Below, piece by piece: positions 30,906-32,793 of a DNA stretch of 32,793 bases. The translations under genes were made by a program, and so were the position numbers. The DNA comes from Promethearchaeota archaeon (GTDB lineage: Archaea; Asgardarchaeota; Lokiarchaeia; Sigyniarchaeales; Promethearchaeaceae). Each line of letters starts with the position of its first letter. The first letter of the stretch is position 1. The stretch is from positions 1-32,793 of the forward strand of contig SDNX01000019.1 in NCBI GenBank assembly GCA_004524545.1, written 5' to 3'. Under the pieces are notes generated by a model that ran no database searches, was not told the origin of the DNA, and saw only the letters and a list, made by a program, of their open reading frames with translations.

Positions 30906-32255
30906 TTACCAGTGACCTTGTGCGATCATAGCTTTTGCTACTTTCATAAATCCGGCGATATTAGCGCCCATAACATAATTTTCAGGCTGATTGAACTTCT
31001 TACTGTAGTCATAAGCCGTTTTGTGTATGTTTATCATTATTTCATGCAATCGAGAATCTACTTCTTCACGACTCCAATGCATAAAGGTAGCGTTTTGAGC
31101 CATTTCTAAGCCAGAAGTTGCAACTCCACCAGCATTGGCTGCTTTACCGGGAGCAAATGCAATTTTCTTCTCTAAAAAGAGATCTGTGGCTTCTAATGTC
31201 GTCGGCATATTTGCACCTTCACATACTGCAATTACCCCATTGTCAATCAATGCTTGTGCGTCTTTCTTATCAATTTCATTTTCGGTAGCGCTTGGAAAAG
31301 CGATATCACATTTTACTCCCCATGGGCGTTTACCTGGTATATATTCTACGTTAAACTCATCTGCATATTCCTTAATCCTTCCCCGTCTCACCTGTTTAAG
31401 CTCCAAGAAGAAATCAAATTTCTTGCCGGTAATTCCATCAGGATCGTATATAGATCCACTTGAGTCAGAGAGTGTTACTGGTTTACCTCCAAGTTGATTT
31501 ATCTTTTCAACCGTATATTGAGCTACGTTCCCTGATCCTGACACACAACATATCTTGCCTTTCAAATCAGTATTTCTGACTTTGAGCATTTGTTCAGCAA
31601 AATAGACTGATCCATATCCCGTGGCTTCAGGTCTAATACGACTTCCACCCCATTCTAAAGATTTACCAGTTAGAACCCCCTCAAAACTCTGAGTTATTCT
31701 CTTGAATTGTCCAAATAAGTATCCTATTTCGCGTCCACCTACTCCAATATCGCCAGCAGGTACATCCACTTTAGCTCCAATATGACGATATAATTCAGTC
31801 ATAAAAGATTGGCAGAAAGCCATTACCTCATTATCGGATTTCCCTTTTGGATCAAAATCGGATCCTCCTTTCCCACCGCCCATTGGCAGGCCTGTAAGAG
31901 AATTCTTGAAGATTTGTTCAAATCCGAGAAATTTAATAATTCCTATGTATACACTGGGGTGAAATCTTAACCCCCCTTTGTAAGGACCGATTGCGCTATT
32001 GAATTGAACCCGGAATCCTCGATTTACTTGGATTTTTCCAGCGTCATCAACCCATGGGACGCGAAAAATTACTTGTCGCTCTGGTTCTACTAAACGTTCT
32101 AAAACACTATTTTCTTGAAAGATCTTCGATTTTTCGATAACAGGACGAAGATTTTCAAGTACTTCTTTTACTGCTTGATGGAATTCAGGTTGCGAACGAT
32201 TTTTGTTTACAGTACCTTCATACACTTGAGTTATATAATCTGACATTTTTTTCAT
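30906..32255 (-). CDS. gdhA: NADP-type glutamate dehydrogenase
   Basis: A 449-aa class I hexameric glutamate dehydrogenase, closer in sequence pattern to the bacterial GdhA (E. coli) type than to the short archaeal enzymes. Substrate-site segments 'GPYKGGLRFHP' and 'GLPMGGGKGGSDFDPKG' include the catalytic Lys residues, and 'VDVPAGDIGVGGREIG' holds the catalytic Asp. The nucleotide fold has 'VSGSGNVAQYTVEKI' followed by 'SDSSGSI', typical of NADP preference. It interconverts 2-oxoglutarate plus ammonia and glutamate. Met1 or Met4 ('MSDYITQVY') may be the start. Bacterial-like enzymes in archaea often reflect transfer; this is an inference from pattern only. Confidence 0.95.
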   Translation of the reverse strand: MKKMSDYITQVYEGTVNKNRSQPEFHQAVKEVLENLRPVIEKSKIFQENSVLERLVEPERQVIFRVPWVDDAGKIQVNRGFRVQFNSAIGPYKGGLRFHPSVYIGIIKFLGFEQIFKNSLTGLPMGGGKGGSDFDPKGKSDNEVMAFCQSFMTELYRHIGAKVDVPAGDIGVGGREIGYLFGQFKRITQSFEGVLTGKSLEWGGSRIRPEATGYGSVYFAEQMLKVRNTDLKGKICCVSGSGNVAQYTVEKINQLGGKPVTLSDSSGSIYDPDGITGKKFDFFLELKQVRRGRIKEYADEFNVEYIPGKRPWGVKCDIAFPSATENEIDKKDAQALIDNGVIAVCEGANMPTTLEATDLFLEKKIAFAPGKAANAGGVATSGLEMAQNATFMHWSREEVDSRLHEIMINIHKTAYDYSKKFNQPENYVMGANIAGFMKVAKAMIAQGHW

Positions 32256-32378
32256 GAAATCCTATAATATTTGGTGAATTTTTGTTAGAGCTATAGGAAT
32301 TTAAATGTTTGATCCATGTTCTATTTGTAGTTAAGAAAATCTTCCTCTGCCCCACGCAATTCCCACAACTATTGGATT

Positions 32379-32793
32379 CTATCGCCAATAACAAAAACCC
32401 TCTTGTGAGAAACTATTCATATGGATTTTGATTTTTCTTTTGGAGGATCCCATGTTCTTATTGTCGATGACTTTGATTGCATGCTCCCAATTCTTTGCTT
32501 CCGGTAAAATTTGGCCAAGAATATTGGGAACTGAATCGAAGAATTCATAATTAATGAGATTATGATCCTCATCCATTCTTTGGATAGCAAAATAGAGCAC
32601 ATTTAATTCCACGATGTTGTTAAAGAAATGAGTTCCGAGAGAGATGTCAGGCACCAAACCTTCATGCATTTCGGCAATTTCACCAATTACGGAAACTCCG
32701 TTTATCTCAGCATAATTGACGGGAATTCCTAAACTGGGAGAGGAAGTTCCCCATCTTCCAGGACCTAGTAACATTATTTTCTGGCTACTATCT
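32379..32793 (-). CDS. PEP/pyruvate-binding-domain protein, C-terminal end
   Basis: This is the 3' end of a larger gene whose frame stays open to the window edge, so the Met at 32774 is internal. The segment 'IMLLGPGRWGTSSPSLGIPV' followed by 'FAEIN'-type sequence (here 'YAEIN') and 'GTHFFNN' is typical of the end of proteins with an ATP-grasp-like PEP/pyruvate-binding domain (pyruvate phosphate dikinase N-terminal type). These are often multi-domain kinase- or receiver-linked proteins rather than true PPDK. The function of the complete protein cannot be stated. Confidence 0.7.
   Translation of the reverse strand, partial: DSSQKIMLLGPGRWGTSSPSLGIPVNYAEINGVSVIGEIAEMHEGLVPDISLGTHFFNNIVELNVLYFAIQRMDEDHNLINYEFFDSVPNILGQILPEAKNWEHAIKVIDNKNMGSSKRKIKIHMNSFSQEGFCYWR

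Noticed and set aside
1-32793. CRISPR arrays, insertion sequences, rRNA, integrase or attachment sites
   Set aside because: No regularly spaced repeats, transposase or integrase motifs, or rRNA-like stretches were seen; the tRNA genes have no duplicated 3' ends or integrase beside them.

Overview
The window looks like chromosomal DNA of an archaeon, most likely an Asgard (Promethearchaeota) lineage. Base composition is AT-rich and genes are tightly packed on both strands. Archaeal markers include a Trm5-type tRNA methyltransferase, DUF371, an NFACT/RqcH-type quality-control factor, the PyrI regulatory chain of aspartate carbamoyltransferase and two tRNA genes without encoded CCA. Asgard placement rests on a roadblock/LC7 protein, two longin-like proteins (one an NPRL2-like longin plus winged-helix protein) and a small EMC6/Rab5IF-like membrane protein. 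It is an inference from families, not from a phylogenetic marker.

Layout. 1-7.7 kb: the end of a phytoene-desaturase-like FAD enzyme, then RqcH/NFACT divergent from the EMC6-like gene, a TaqI/Eco57I-type adenine methyltransferase with a coiled-coil partner, a ribbon-helix-helix regulator, and two membrane proteins (one with an extracytoplasmic CBM9/DOMON-like domain). 7.9-11.2 kb: a 2-oxoacid:ferredoxin oxidoreductase cluster in the order gamma-delta fusion, alpha, beta. Both ends of this cluster are abnormal. The gamma-delta gene lacks a normal start, having a tandem duplication and an in-frame stop just before the conserved N-terminus. The beta subunit has its two halves in reversed order, as in a circular permutation. 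11.2-14.7 kb: a PD-(D/E)XK nuclease-like gene and a minus-strand operon (NPRL2-like longin/wHTH protein, ACT-like small protein, winged-helix protein, roadblock protein) that resembles a minimal small-GTPase regulatory module.

14.9-21.6 kb: housekeeping genes (HAD phosphatase, parvulin, nitrilase, pyrI, longin-like protein, Cys-rich protein, tRNA-Arg(TCT), coiled-coil/PLD-like protein, Trm5, DUF371, tRNA-Ile(GAT)). 21.7-32.8 kb: metabolism (class II aldolase, APH-like kinase, GlmS, DUF39/COG1900 sulfur-transfer protein with ferredoxin domain, class III aminotransferase, methylmalonyl-CoA epimerase-like VOC protein, GPH-type sugar/cation symporter, a second ribbon-helix-helix regulator, NADP-type glutamate dehydrogenase, and the end of a PEP/pyruvate-binding protein). 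Together these suggest a ferredoxin-linked anaerobic heterotroph using amino acids and possibly sugars. No CRISPR array, insertion sequence or rRNA was seen, and no gene-free stretch exceeds about 250 bases.

The strongest candidate for something undescribed is the permuted beta subunit in a cluster that is otherwise intact and has good ribosome binding sites. Second is the NPRL2-like/roadblock operon. All assignments were made by reading motifs, with no database searches.
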